This document shows positions 23,467 to 31,770 of a stretch of DNA of 64,000 bases, in pieces. The translations under genes were made by a program, and so were the position numbers. Within the stretch, counting starts at the first letter, position 1. Every line of letters begins with the position of its first letter. The DNA is from Christensenellaceae bacterium (GTDB lineage Bacteria > Bacillota > Clostridia > Christensenellales > Aristaeellaceae). Below the pieces are notes generated by a model, which ran no database searches, was not told where the DNA came from, and saw nothing but the letters and a program-made list of their open reading frames with translations. Location of the stretch: NCBI GenBank assembly GCA_020025205.1, contig JAHHSO010000001.1:87505-151504 (forward strand), given 5' to 3'.

Positions 23467-24290
23467 AGATCACCATTCTGACGATTTTCCCGGAGATGTT
23501 TGCCCCGCTGCATCAGAGTATATTGGGACGCGCGCAGAAGGCCGGGTTGCTTGAGATCAGAGAAGTGGATATCCGCCCATATTCTAAGAACAAGCACCAC
23601 AACACGGATGATACACCCTATGGCGGCGGCGCTGGAATGGTAATGCTGGCACAGCCAATTGTGGATGCCATCCGCGATGTGCAGGGGGATCATTTCCGCG
23701 GCAGGCGTATTTATCTTTCCCCGCGCGGTCAGACGCTCACTCAGAAAAAAGTGGAAGAGCTGGCCAGAGAGGAAGAGCTGATTCTGCTGTGCGGCCATTA
23801 TGAAGGCGTAGATCAGCGCGCGCTGGATCTGTGCATCGATGAGGAAGTGTCCATTGGCGACTATGTGCTCACGGGCGGCGAACTGGGAGCAATGGTTCTT
23901 GTAGACAGCGTGGCAAGGCTTGTTCCGGGGGTGCTGGGGTGCGAAGAAAGCGCGCAGACGGAGAGCTTTTCGTCTGGTCTTCTGGAATATCCACAGTACA
24001 CGCGGCCGCGCGAATTTGAAGGACTGACGGTGCCGGAACCACTTTTGAACGGCAATCATGCGCATATTCAGGACTGGCAGTTATGTGAATCGCTCTATGT
24101 GACGCTTCGCAGACGGCCGGAAATGGCACATGCCTTCCTTCAAAAACAGAAATTATCAAGGAGACAGAAGAAGCTCGTCGAAGGTGTTTTTGAACGCGTC
24201 CGGCGGGCAGAAGAGCAGGAGAAAAAGCAGAACAAGAGCTTCCTGTATCTCTTTGGCATGCGGGCAGCGCGTCCCAAAAAACGCCGATAA
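23463..24290 (+). CDS. trmD: tRNA (guanosine(37)-N1)-methyltransferase
   Basis: A 275-residue SPOUT enzyme making m1G37 in tRNAs that read CNN codons, which prevents +1 frameshifting. MKITILTIFPEMF, DDTPYGGGAGMVM, LCGHYEGVDQRALD and IGDYVLTGGELGAMVLVD (the knot that binds SAM) are conserved. The last 40 residues are a basic extension (RRQKKLVEGVFERVRRAEEQ) beyond the usual end. The start overlaps the upstream unknown gene by 4 bases. rplS, which usually follows trmD, is 21 kb away. Confidence 0.96.
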   Translation: MKITILTIFPEMFAPLHQSILGRAQKAGLLEIREVDIRPYSKNKHHNTDDTPYGGGAGMVMLAQPIVDAIRDVQGDHFRGRRIYLSPRGQTLTQKKVEELAREEELILLCGHYEGVDQRALDLCIDEEVSIGDYVLTGGELGAMVLVDSVARLVPGVLGCEESAQTESFSSGLLEYPQYTRPREFEGLTVPEPLLNGNHAHIQDWQLCESLYVTLRRRPEMAHAFLQKQKLSRRQKKLVEGVFERVRRAEEQEKKQNKSFLYLFGMRAARPKKRR

Positions 24291-24316
24291 GGGGAGGCTC
24301 AAAGCCTCTCCTTTTT
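24291..24316 (+). terminator. Intrinsic terminator after trmD
   Basis: GGGGAGGCT (24291-24299), loop CAA, AGCCTCTCC (24303-24311) with one G-T wobble, then TTTTT. It starts one base after the trmD stop. Confidence 0.88.
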
Positions 24317-24338
24317 GTTTCAGGATGGAACGCGGTCG

Positions 24339-24368
24339 ACAAGCAAGCTCATGGTTCAGCCTGCTTGT
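24339..24368 (+). promoter_or_regulatory. Hairpin in the leader of the Tet(M)-like gene
   Basis: ACAAGCA (24339-24345) pairs with TGCTTGT (24362-24368), extended by GCT/AGC inside. A 16-codon frame starts at the ATG at 24351 within the loop and ends at 24401, without a clear ribosome-binding site. Tet(M) genes are controlled by leader-peptide attenuation, so the layout is suggestive only. Confidence 0.35.
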
Positions 24369-24448
24369 TCGGCTGGAAATACGCTGGAACAAAGACGCTG
24401 AAGGTGAACCCGGGGGCTTCCCTTACCTGCTTGAGAGGAGGAGATTGA

Positions 24449-26368
24449 GTGTATTTGACGTTGGGCGTGATGGCCCATGTGGATGCGGGCAAGACGACAT
24501 TGTGCGAACAGATGCTTTTGCATGCCGGTGTCCTGAGACACTCGGGACGCGTCGATCATGGTGACGCATTTTTGGACGATAATCCGTTGGAACGCACACG
24601 CGGCATTACGATTTTCTGCGGACAGGCTGCATTTCACTGGAAAGATGCGCAGATCACGCTCATGGATACTCCGGGGCACGTCGATTTTTCTGGAGAAATG
24701 GAGCGGGCGCTTTCTGTACTTGATGCGGCGCTTCTGGTCGTTTCGTGTGCAGAGGGCGTGCAGAGCCATACTGTCACGCTGTTTCGAATGCTCAGGGAGA
24801 GAAAAATACCGACGCTGATTTTCCTGAACAAGATTGACCGAGAAGGAGCGGATGTTTCACGGGTGATGGCTCAGATGAAACGCCTGCTTGCAGAGGACTG
24901 CGTGCTTTTTTGCGGAGATACAGAAGTATTAAAAGAAGAGCTTGCAGCGCGAGATGAAGCCCTTTTAGAAGCACATTTTGACGGGAGCGCACAGAGGGAC
25001 GACTATCTTTGTGCAGCACAGCGCGCGTTTGCAGCTTGCGGACTGTATCCTGTGCTGGCGGGCAGTGCGCTGCTTTCGGAAGGCGTGCAAGAGGTTCTTG
25101 ATGCAGTGGAGGCACTTGTCAGGACAAACTGGAAGCAGCGGGAAAGTGAGCCGTTTTCTGCCAAAGTATATGCGGTGCGGCGTGTAGGAGGCACACGCTA
25201 TGCATATGTACGCGCAGAATCGGGCAGCTTGCGGGCGAGAGATGCGGTTGAGACGGTGCGCGGACTGGAAAAAGTGGACAGCCTGAACATGGTGCAGGGC
25301 AGCAAGCTCATGCCGCTGGCCGCTTTGACGGCGGGACAGACGGCGGCGGTGGCGGGGTTGTCGGCGCGGCCGGGGGAGAGAATCGGCAGACAGTGCGGCA
25401 CCAGCACACAGGAGCTTGCGCCGGTGATGAGCGTGCAGATTGAGCCGGAACCTCCGCTTGACCCGCACATGCTTTTGGCACATTTGCGCGAGCTGGAAGA
25501 GGAAGATCCGCTGCTGCAAGTTCGCCCTGAAGGAAAAGGGGTCAGCGTGGGCGTGATGGGAGCGGTGCAGGTGGAGGTTTTGCAGGGGCTGCTTGCTTCG
25601 CGCTTCGGAGATCTTGTGAGTCTGCTGCCCCCGCGCGTGCTGTACAAAGAAACCGTTGCAGCACCGGTTATCGGCATTGGACATTATGAACCGCTTCGGC
25701 ATTATGCAGAGGTTTGGCTGAAAATTGAACCGGGAAAGCCGGGCAGCGGCGTGACATTTGAGGCAGACTGCCCGCCCAACATGCTGGAAATGAACTGGCA
25801 GAGGCTGATTGGGACACATGTGCTTGAACGCGAACATCCGGGGGTGCTGACCGGAAGCCCGCTGACGGATGTGCATATCCGGCTTTTGGCGGGACGCGCG
25901 CATCTCAAGCATACAGAGGGCGGAGATTTCAGGGAAGCGACGTATCGCGCGATTCGTCAGGGCCTGATGCAGGCGGAAAACATTCTGCTGGAGCCGACTG
26001 TCCACTTTGAATTGGCAATGCCGCAGGAAGTGCTGAGCCGCGTGACGGGAGAGCTGATTCGGCTTGGCGCGGAACTGGAAGCACCGGAACTATCGGAAGA
26101 TGAAGCACTTTTGTCGGGCATTTGTACAGCTGCCGCGTTTTGGGATTTCCCGATGAAGTTTGCCGCCGCCACACACGGCCATGGACGAATTGCTTCAAGA
26201 TTCTGGCGCTATGCACCGTGCAGAAATGCACAGGAGATTGTGAAAGCTTACGATCCGATGGCAGATACAGAGAACCCGCCGGGCAGCGTGTTTTGTGCGC
26301 ATGGTGCAGGGTTTTATGTATCATGGGATCGTGTGCGCGAGTGGGCGCATTGTGAAGTGGAGGGATGA
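24449..26368 (+). CDS. EF-G-like GTPase of the Tet(M)/ribosomal protection family, probably not a classical resistance gene
   Basis: The 639-residue product is the same length as Tet(M). G motifs are intact: AHVDAGKT (9-16), RGIT, DTPGH and NKID. Domains II-V align end to end with ribosomal protection proteins. The domain IV loop that in Tet(M)/Tet(O) reads YSPVSTP, and dislodges tetracycline at the decoding site, is here HTEGGDFREAT (488-498). A housekeeping or different ribosome-rescue role is as likely as tetracycline protection. The start is GTG after AGGAGG. The next gene begins one base after the stop. Confidence 0.85.
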   Translation: MYLTLGVMAHVDAGKTTLCEQMLLHAGVLRHSGRVDHGDAFLDDNPLERTRGITIFCGQAAFHWKDAQITLMDTPGHVDFSGEMERALSVLDAALLVVSCAEGVQSHTVTLFRMLRERKIPTLIFLNKIDREGADVSRVMAQMKRLLAEDCVLFCGDTEVLKEELAARDEALLEAHFDGSAQRDDYLCAAQRAFAACGLYPVLAGSALLSEGVQEVLDAVEALVRTNWKQRESEPFSAKVYAVRRVGGTRYAYVRAESGSLRARDAVETVRGLEKVDSLNMVQGSKLMPLAALTAGQTAAVAGLSARPGERIGRQCGTSTQELAPVMSVQIEPEPPLDPHMLLAHLRELEEEDPLLQVRPEGKGVSVGVMGAVQVEVLQGLLASRFGDLVSLLPPRVLYKETVAAPVIGIGHYEPLRHYAEVWLKIEPGKPGSGVTFEADCPPNMLEMNWQRLIGTHVLEREHPGVLTGSPLTDVHIRLLAGRAHLKHTEGGDFREATYRAIRQGLMQAENILLEPTVHFELAMPQEVLSRVTGELIRLGAELEAPELSEDEALLSGICTAAAFWDFPMKFAAATHGHGRIASRFWRYAPCRNAQEIVKAYDPMADTENPPGSVFCAHGAGFYVSWDRVREWAHCEVEG

Positions 26369-26369
26369 G

Positions 26370-27716
26370 ATGTTCACCTGTGTGCTTGACCCCAAAAGTC
26401 GTGTGACGCTTTGTGATCAGCTGTATGATGCGCTGAAAGAGGAAATCGGGCGGACGGCTATGGGCACGCGTATGCCGTCCAAGCGTCAGCTGGCAGAGCA
26501 CCTGCATGTGAGCACGGCGACGGTTGAGGCGGCTTACGGCAGACTGATCAGCGAGGGGCTGTGTGAAAGCCGCCCGCGAAGCGGTATATTTGTGACCGCA
26601 CAGGCGGATCTTGTGCGCACGGCTCGAACGGAGAACGAGCAGCCCATCCGTTGGGATTTTGGAACGGGTGCGGCTGATGCAGCGCACTTCCCCTATGCGA
26701 CATGGGCGCGGCTGATGCGCGAAGTGCTCAGCGAGCAGAACACCGAGTTTCTGCTTTTAGGTGATCCGCAGGGCGCTGCCAATCTGCGCGAAGAGATTGC
26801 AGGGCTACTGCACAGGCTGCGCGGCATTGATGTGCCGCCGGAGGCCATTGTGCTGGGCGCAGGCACGGAATCACTTGCAGCGGCGCTTGTTCCGCTCATT
26901 GGCAGGGAAAAGCTGTTTGCAGTGGAAGATCCGGGATATTCGCGTGTTCGGCGGATTCTGGTGTCGGGCGGAGTGCGCATCGCGCCAACGCCGCTGTATC
27001 AGGGCGCTATTGATGTGCGCGCGCTGTACATGAGCGGCGCAGGGGCAGCATATGTGACGCCATCTCATCAGTTCCCAACGGGGAAAGAAATGCACATGGA
27101 ACAGAGAGAAGCACTTCTGCGCTGGGCTGGAGAAACGGGCGGATACATTCTGGAGGATGACTACGACAGCGAGTTCCACTTTTCCGGAGTATGTGAACCG
27201 GCTTTGCGCGCCATGGATACAGGCGGGCAGGTCATCTACATGAATACATTTTCGCGAACGCTGGCACCCGGTCTGCGTTTGAGCTTCATGGTTCTGCCGG
27301 AAGCTCTGATAGGCCGATATAGAATGATGCACGCGACATGCAGCGTGCCAGGGTTTGAGCAGGAGACGCTTCGCAAGTTTATTGCAGGAGGATATTTGGA
27401 AAGACACATTGCCAGAATGCGCGTCGTCTATCGTTCACGTCTTCAGGTGCTTGAAAAGACTGCACAGGCGCTTCGACTGGGAGAGGTTGCGCCGTGCAGC
27501 GCGGGTCTGCATGTGCTCTTGAACGTTTCGGGGACAGTGCCGGCGCAGGAACTTGTGCCGCTGGCAGCACAGGCGGGCGTGAGATTGATGAGGCTCTGTG
27601 ATTACGGCGTGATGCGCGGCAAGCAGGATGAGCGTGTTGTGCTGCTGGGCTTTTCGGGAATGGATGAGGCTGCAATTCAAGAAGGACTTGAGGCGCTTAA
27701 ACGTGCGTGGTTTTAA
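26370..27716 (+). CDS. MocR/PdxR-type regulator: GntR winged helix plus aminotransferase-like domain, PLP lysine replaced
   Basis: A 448-residue protein. Residues 1-75 are a GntR-type HTH (LYDALKEEIGRTAMGTRMPS, LAEHLHVSTATVEAAYGRL). The rest is a fold-type I aminotransferase domain with ILEDDYDSEFHF and the Schiff-base region NTFSRTLAPGLR. The residue that is normally the PLP lysine (SK-T) is Arg296, codon CGA at 27255-27257. MocR proteins usually sense PLP or an amino compound; this one may bind ligand non-covalently or be a ligand-free regulator. The ATG follows GGAGGG. It is translationally adjacent to the Tet(M)-like gene. Confidence 0.88.
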   Translation: MFTCVLDPKSRVTLCDQLYDALKEEIGRTAMGTRMPSKRQLAEHLHVSTATVEAAYGRLISEGLCESRPRSGIFVTAQADLVRTARTENEQPIRWDFGTGAADAAHFPYATWARLMREVLSEQNTEFLLLGDPQGAANLREEIAGLLHRLRGIDVPPEAIVLGAGTESLAAALVPLIGREKLFAVEDPGYSRVRRILVSGGVRIAPTPLYQGAIDVRALYMSGAGAAYVTPSHQFPTGKEMHMEQREALLRWAGETGGYILEDDYDSEFHFSGVCEPALRAMDTGGQVIYMNTFSRTLAPGLRLSFMVLPEALIGRYRMMHATCSVPGFEQETLRKFIAGGYLERHIARMRVVYRSRLQVLEKTAQALRLGEVAPCSAGLHVLLNVSGTVPAQELVPLAAQAGVRLMRLCDYGVMRGKQDERVVLLGFSGMDEAAIQEGLEALKRAWF

Positions 27717-27733
27717 AAGATAAGGAGGATAGA

Positions 27734-28126
27734 ATGAAAAAAATCGGGATTGCACTGCTGCTTTTGGCGCTGCTGTGGACGCTGTCGGGATGCAGGACGC
27801 TTGAAGATACACTGCATCAGGCGGGCGAGAAGATCAAAAGCAATCAGGTGGAGACACCGCAGAACAACGGCGGAGATATTGACTGGAGCTTTGTGCCGGT
27901 TGTGCGCGATATGGCGGTGAAGACGTTCACGGAGGGCTTCCCGGACGCCGTTATCAAGGAAACGAATGTTGCCAGCAAGAACGGCGCGAGCGACCATGTG
28001 ATTGTCATTTTGACGTATGAAATGGGCGATAAGCACGGCGAATATGGCTTTGATTATGAGAAGGACGAAAGCGGCGAATTCGTGCTCAAGCGCTATGGCG
28101 ATGGTGTGAGCGTGGATGATCTGTAA
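27734..28126 (+). CDS. Small lipoprotein of unknown function
   Basis: The 130-residue product starts MKKIGIALLLLALLWTLSGC, a lipoprotein signal with lipobox LSGC and Cys20 as the lipidation site. The mature part is acidic, with the pattern DHVIVILTYEMGDKHGEYGFDYEKD suggesting an antiparallel beta-sheet. No family recognised. AGGAGG precedes the ATG, 17 bases after the MocR stop, so it probably belongs to the same transcript, which ends at the terminator that follows. Confidence 0.8.
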   Translation: MKKIGIALLLLALLWTLSGCRTLEDTLHQAGEKIKSNQVETPQNNGGDIDWSFVPVVRDMAVKTFTEGFPDAVIKETNVASKNGASDHVIVILTYEMGDKHGEYGFDYEKDESGEFVLKRYGDGVSVDDL

Positions 28127-28129
28127 AAC

Positions 28130-28165
28130 AAAAAGCTGCTCAGCGGATGTTGGGCAGCTTTTTTT
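28130..28165 (+). terminator. Bidirectional terminator between the lipoprotein and membrane-protein genes
   Basis: AAAAAGCTGC (28130-28139) pairs with GCAGCTTTTT (28154-28163) around a 14-base loop, with T's on the right and A's on the left. Confidence 0.88.
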
Positions 28166-28173
28166 CTGTATGT

Positions 28174-29928
28174 TTAATCTTTCTTGGCAAGGAATGCGGT
28201 GATCAGCATCACCGGCGCCAGACAGAACAGCGGCAGCGCATAACGCGGAAGCGTGCAGGGGCCGAACAGATAGGACAGCCAAATGCCCAAAACGCCTGTG
28301 GCGGCGGGGACGAATCGCTGCTTATGCCGGGCTGACAGCGTGAAAGAAGCAAAGAGAATGACCCAGAATGGGAGCGCTGTATTGAAAAGCAAAGGCAGAA
28401 TGGGGAGGCGCAAGTAGCGGTTATGCGTACAGATCTGTTCGATCAGGTCGCGAACAGGCGGAAGAAAACAGTAAACATTCAGCCCGTCGGGCTTGACTTC
28501 TTCAACGAAACGTTGTGTCTCCAGATAACCGACATGCAGACCGCCGGGCTGATAAATCGTAGCAACGCTGATGTCATCCGGATACCAGAAACCCATGTTG
28601 AGCATCAAGGCAGCTTCTGCATAAATGCGTGGGCATTTTTTGCCGATACGCATCCAGAGAGAGAAAAAATCATCCATTTCTGCATGGAGCTTTTCATCGT
28701 TTAAATAGCCTTTTGCATTGTCTGCCAAATGTGGAGAAAGCGTGAGTCCATAAGCATCAGTGTACCAGGAGGCAATTTCATCACGCTCAGAATCGGAAAG
28801 GTTACCATGATGATACGCGCGCACGAGCTGCTGTGCAGGAAGACTCAACATCTGCTTGGAAGGCTGGCTGATGACGGGATAAGCGGCATGAAGAGCCAGC
28901 GTCAAAAGGAGACCAGAAACAGTACTGGCCGCAATCAGGGCTGAAAAATGCTTGCGATGGCCGCGAAGCAGAGCGAAAAGCAGAGGAAGCAGGAAGATAA
29001 AGGCAAATATGCCATTATTGCGCAGATGGGCTGTGAAGACGATCATGAGACCATAAAGCGTGCAGCGCTTCCAGCTGTGAAAGAATGTATCCGGCGCTTC
29101 GAGTATTTCAAAGCTCAGAAGGGAGAGTACCGTGAGAGCGGCGGAAAAGACAGTATCTTTGCTGGTGGAGATGGACATGAGAGAGAACACGGGCATCAGA
29201 CCATAGTAGGCCGTTAGTGCAATCAGTGACCAGCGCGGAGCCTTTCTCTTTTGAAGAAACGTACAACTGTAGGAAAGAGCCGCTGCAAACGGCAGCATGT
29301 GTGCCAGCGTGGACAGGAACATGCCCAATGTACGGCTGTTCAGCAGATCACCCAGCATGATGAGACCGTTGTTTATAATCAGATAAAACAGCGGATGACG
29401 GGTACTGTAAATCTGGGAGAGATATTGCCAGTATTCAGCCAAAAAGTCATAATTCAGCGCGGCGGGAAAGTAGGCGAGCAGAACAGGCACCCAGCAGGCA
29501 AGGATGATTAAAAAGTATCCCCAGAAAGACAGATGGAAGGAACGACCCTTGAGCGTAACAAGCATCAGCCGGGCACACAGACCACCTAAAAGCGGTGCGG
29601 CAAGAATCGGCACGGCAAGACGGCGTACAAAGCTGCTTATACCGGGGAGAAATGCATCATAGATAAGCAGTTCTGCTCCCATGCTTAGTGCGGAGGCGAA
29701 GAGAAAACCAAAGAGAAAGCCGATGTTCAGCGTGCGGCGGTCAGTGCGGGAAAAAGCCTGTTCAACGGGGACCAGGCAGGCGGCAAGCAGGATTGCCCCC
29801 AGCGTGCCGGAACGAAAGACAGCACTATCCGGATTTTCTGGAACGAGATAAGGCGCGGCAACGAAACATAAAAGAATGGAAGCCAGCGCACAAAGGCGGC
29901 TGTGCTTTTTGATGAAGGGGTCAAGCAT
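28174..29928 (-). CDS. Large polytopic membrane protein, DUF6020/GT-C-like (paralogue 1)
   Basis: The 584-residue product has about twelve hydrophobic segments. The region NYDFLAEYWQYLSQIYSTRHPLFY has the aspartate and HP found in the first outer loop of GT-C glycosyltransferase-like proteins, and the overall layout resembles DUF6020. Substrate unknown. It is a clear paralogue of the next gene (shared PENPDSAVFRSGTLGAIL and FGPCTLPRYALPLF), and an 81-bp stretch near the 3' end is identical at DNA level. The ATG at 29928 follows AAGGAG and overlaps the upstream stop by 8 bases, so the pair is one operon. Confidence 0.82.
   Translation of the reverse strand: MLDPFIKKHSRLCALASILLCFVAAPYLVPENPDSAVFRSGTLGAILLAACLVPVEQAFSRTDRRTLNIGFLFGFLFASALSMGAELLIYDAFLPGISSFVRRLAVPILAAPLLGGLCARLMLVTLKGRSFHLSFWGYFLIILACWVPVLLAYFPAALNYDFLAEYWQYLSQIYSTRHPLFYLIINNGLIMLGDLLNSRTLGMFLSTLAHMLPFAAALSYSCTFLQKRKAPRWSLIALTAYYGLMPVFSLMSISTSKDTVFSAALTVLSLLSFEILEAPDTFFHSWKRCTLYGLMIVFTAHLRNNGIFAFIFLLPLLFALLRGHRKHFSALIAASTVSGLLLTLALHAAYPVISQPSKQMLSLPAQQLVRAYHHGNLSDSERDEIASWYTDAYGLTLSPHLADNAKGYLNDEKLHAEMDDFFSLWMRIGKKCPRIYAEAALMLNMGFWYPDDISVATIYQPGGLHVGYLETQRFVEEVKPDGLNVYCFLPPVRDLIEQICTHNRYLRLPILPLLFNTALPFWVILFASFTLSARHKQRFVPAATGVLGIWLSYLFGPCTLPRYALPLFCLAPVMLITAFLAKKD
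28201..28281 (-). repeat. 81-bp perfect direct repeat, copy 1
   Basis: Identical to 29966-30046. It encodes the conserved last membrane segment and tail of the two paralogous membrane proteins. Flanking sequence diverges at once on both sides. Confidence 0.95.
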
Positions 29929-31690
29929 GTGCAGTCTCCTTTTTGAGATGAGCGGTGAAGCTGACGATCAGCATCACCGGCGCCAGACAGAACAGCGGCA
30001 GCGCATAACGCGGAAGCGTGCAGGGGCCGAACAGATAGGACAGCCACAGGCCGAACACACCCAGAGCAGCAGGCAGGAAGCGGCTGTTTTTGCGCACAAT
30101 CAACTGTGCACAGGCAAAAACAAGTCCCCAGAAAGGTGCAGCCGGGCAGAACAGAATGGAGATGACCGGGTATTTCTGATAGTAATTTCTGCGGCAGATG
30201 CGCTCATAAAGCGCCGTGACGGAAGGGAGAAAGCTCCGCGTTTGGATGCCGAAAGCACGATATGGATCTTCCTGTTCCTGCAATTGCAGATACCCCAGAT
30301 CATTCCAGACATAATCGCGATAGATGGCAGAATGACTCAGGTCATCGGGATACCACGAGCCGACATTGAGCATCAGAAAGGCTTCAAGGTATTCATGCGC
30401 ATGCGTTCCTGCATGCTTTTTCCAAAGTTGCAGGAAAGAAGTGCCGTCTTCCTCAATACGCTTTCGATCCAGATAACCTTTGGCACCGTCTGCCAGATGA
30501 GGATGAACGAGCATGCCTTCGTCACTGACATACCAGCTGCGGATTTCTGCACGGTCTTGTTCAGACATATTCTGCGCGGCACGAACGAGCTGCTGCGCGG
30601 GCAGGCTGTACAGTTGGAAAGAGGAGGTCGAATCAGGCTGAAGGATCACCGTCAAAGCGCCCTCTAAAAGAACAATGCAGACTGCCAGTGAGCCAAAAAG
30701 CAAAGCTGTTTGTTTGCGGAATCTGCGCAGGACGATGAAAAGCGCGGGAAGCATCATCAACAGGGCGAATATGCCGTTTTTGCGGAAGAGGGCGGTGACA
30801 ATTCCCAGCAGCAGATAAAAAACAAGACGACGGCGCGATTCAAAGAAAGCCTGGGTATCTTCGATCATTGACCAGCTTTCCAGCGAAAAGACAAGGACGG
30901 CTGCGCTGAACAACGTATCTTTAGCCATGGAGACAGACATGGCAGCAAAAATGGGATGAAGCGCATAGAAGGCTGTCAGCAAAACGAGCACACAACGCGG
31001 AGCACCATGCTTTTGAACAAACGAGCAGCTGTAACCAAGCGCGCCTGCAAAGAGTGCCATTTGTATAATGGACAGAAGAAGAACACCGAGCGTAGGACTC
31101 TGGATTTTTTCGCCCAGCGCAATGACACTGTTCGACAATACGCTGTACAGCAGGGGATGGAGGCTGGAATAAGCCTTGTTTACATGCTGCGCATATTGAC
31201 CGGGAAAGTCATAATTGAGCATGCCGGGAAAGAAGGCGAGAAGCACGGGCAGCCAGCACAGGAAAAGAATGGCGGCATAGTGATAGAAGGACAGGGGAAA
31301 TGTCTTTTTTTGCGGCGGGATACGAAGCATCAGTGCCCGGGTAGACAGGCTGCCCAAAAAAGGAGCAGCCATGACGGGGACGGACAAACGGCGAACGAGA
31401 CTCCCTGCACCGTGCAAAAGACCATCATAGACAAACAGTTCCGAACCGATGGAAAGCGCCATTGAGAACAGATAACCGAACACAAGGCCGGCTGTCAGCT
31501 GCCTTCTGTCAGCATGGGCAAGCGCATCGCGGACGGGGAAAATGCAGGCAGCAATAAGGATTGCTCCCAATGTGCCGGAACGAAACACGGCACTGTCTGG
31601 ATTGACAGGGACGAGATAGGGGGCGGCGACGGACAAAAGCAGCGCGGACAAGAGCGCAAGCGCTGCGGCATGTTTGCGAATGAGCTGCAT
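29921..31690 (-). CDS. Large polytopic membrane protein, DUF6020/GT-C-like (paralogue 2)
   Basis: The 589-residue product has many hydrophobic segments. NYDFPGQYAQHVNKAYSSLHPLLY matches the Asp and HP loop of its neighbour. The region after the membrane core (LPAQQLVRAAQNMSEQDRAEI, WYVSDEGMLVHPHLAD) is a soluble insert also found in the other two paralogues in this window. The ATG at 31690 follows AAGGAG. It is first in the two-gene minus-strand unit and lies downstream of glgA, separated by a hairpin. Function unknown; a polyprenyl-linked sugar transferase is a reasonable guess. Confidence 0.82.
   Translation of the reverse strand: MQLIRKHAAALALLSALLLSVAAPYLVPVNPDSAVFRSGTLGAILIAACIFPVRDALAHADRRQLTAGLVFGYLFSMALSIGSELFVYDGLLHGAGSLVRRLSVPVMAAPFLGSLSTRALMLRIPPQKKTFPLSFYHYAAILFLCWLPVLLAFFPGMLNYDFPGQYAQHVNKAYSSLHPLLYSVLSNSVIALGEKIQSPTLGVLLLSIIQMALFAGALGYSCSFVQKHGAPRCVLVLLTAFYALHPIFAAMSVSMAKDTLFSAAVLVFSLESWSMIEDTQAFFESRRRLVFYLLLGIVTALFRKNGIFALLMMLPALFIVLRRFRKQTALLFGSLAVCIVLLEGALTVILQPDSTSSFQLYSLPAQQLVRAAQNMSEQDRAEIRSWYVSDEGMLVHPHLADGAKGYLDRKRIEEDGTSFLQLWKKHAGTHAHEYLEAFLMLNVGSWYPDDLSHSAIYRDYVWNDLGYLQLQEQEDPYRAFGIQTRSFLPSVTALYERICRRNYYQKYPVISILFCPAAPFWGLVFACAQLIVRKNSRFLPAALGVFGLWLSYLFGPCTLPRYALPLFCLAPVMLIVSFTAHLKKETAHA
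29966..30046 (-). repeat. 81-bp perfect direct repeat, copy 2
   Basis: Identical to 28201-28281, in the same frame and same position within the paralogous gene. Confidence 0.95.
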
Positions 31691-31726
31691 GGATTCTCCT
31701 TCAAAATGGTAAGTATAAACACATAA

Positions 31727-31753
31727 CCCCGCTCACAGAGACTGCGAGCGGGG
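31727..31753 (-). terminator. Hairpin after glgA (weak T-tail)
   Basis: CCCCGCTC (31727-31734) and GAGCGGGG (31746-31753) form a perfect 8-bp GC-rich stem. Read on the minus strand it is followed by TTATGTGTTTAT, a modest T-tail, so read-through into the membrane-protein genes is possible. Confidence 0.6.
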
Positions 31754-31770
31754 ATGTATGCCATCAAAAG

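Noticed and set aside
24449..26368. Straight call of a tetracycline resistance gene
   Set aside because: The domain IV loop needed for drug release in Tet(M)/Tet(O) is not conserved, and no mobile element surrounds it.
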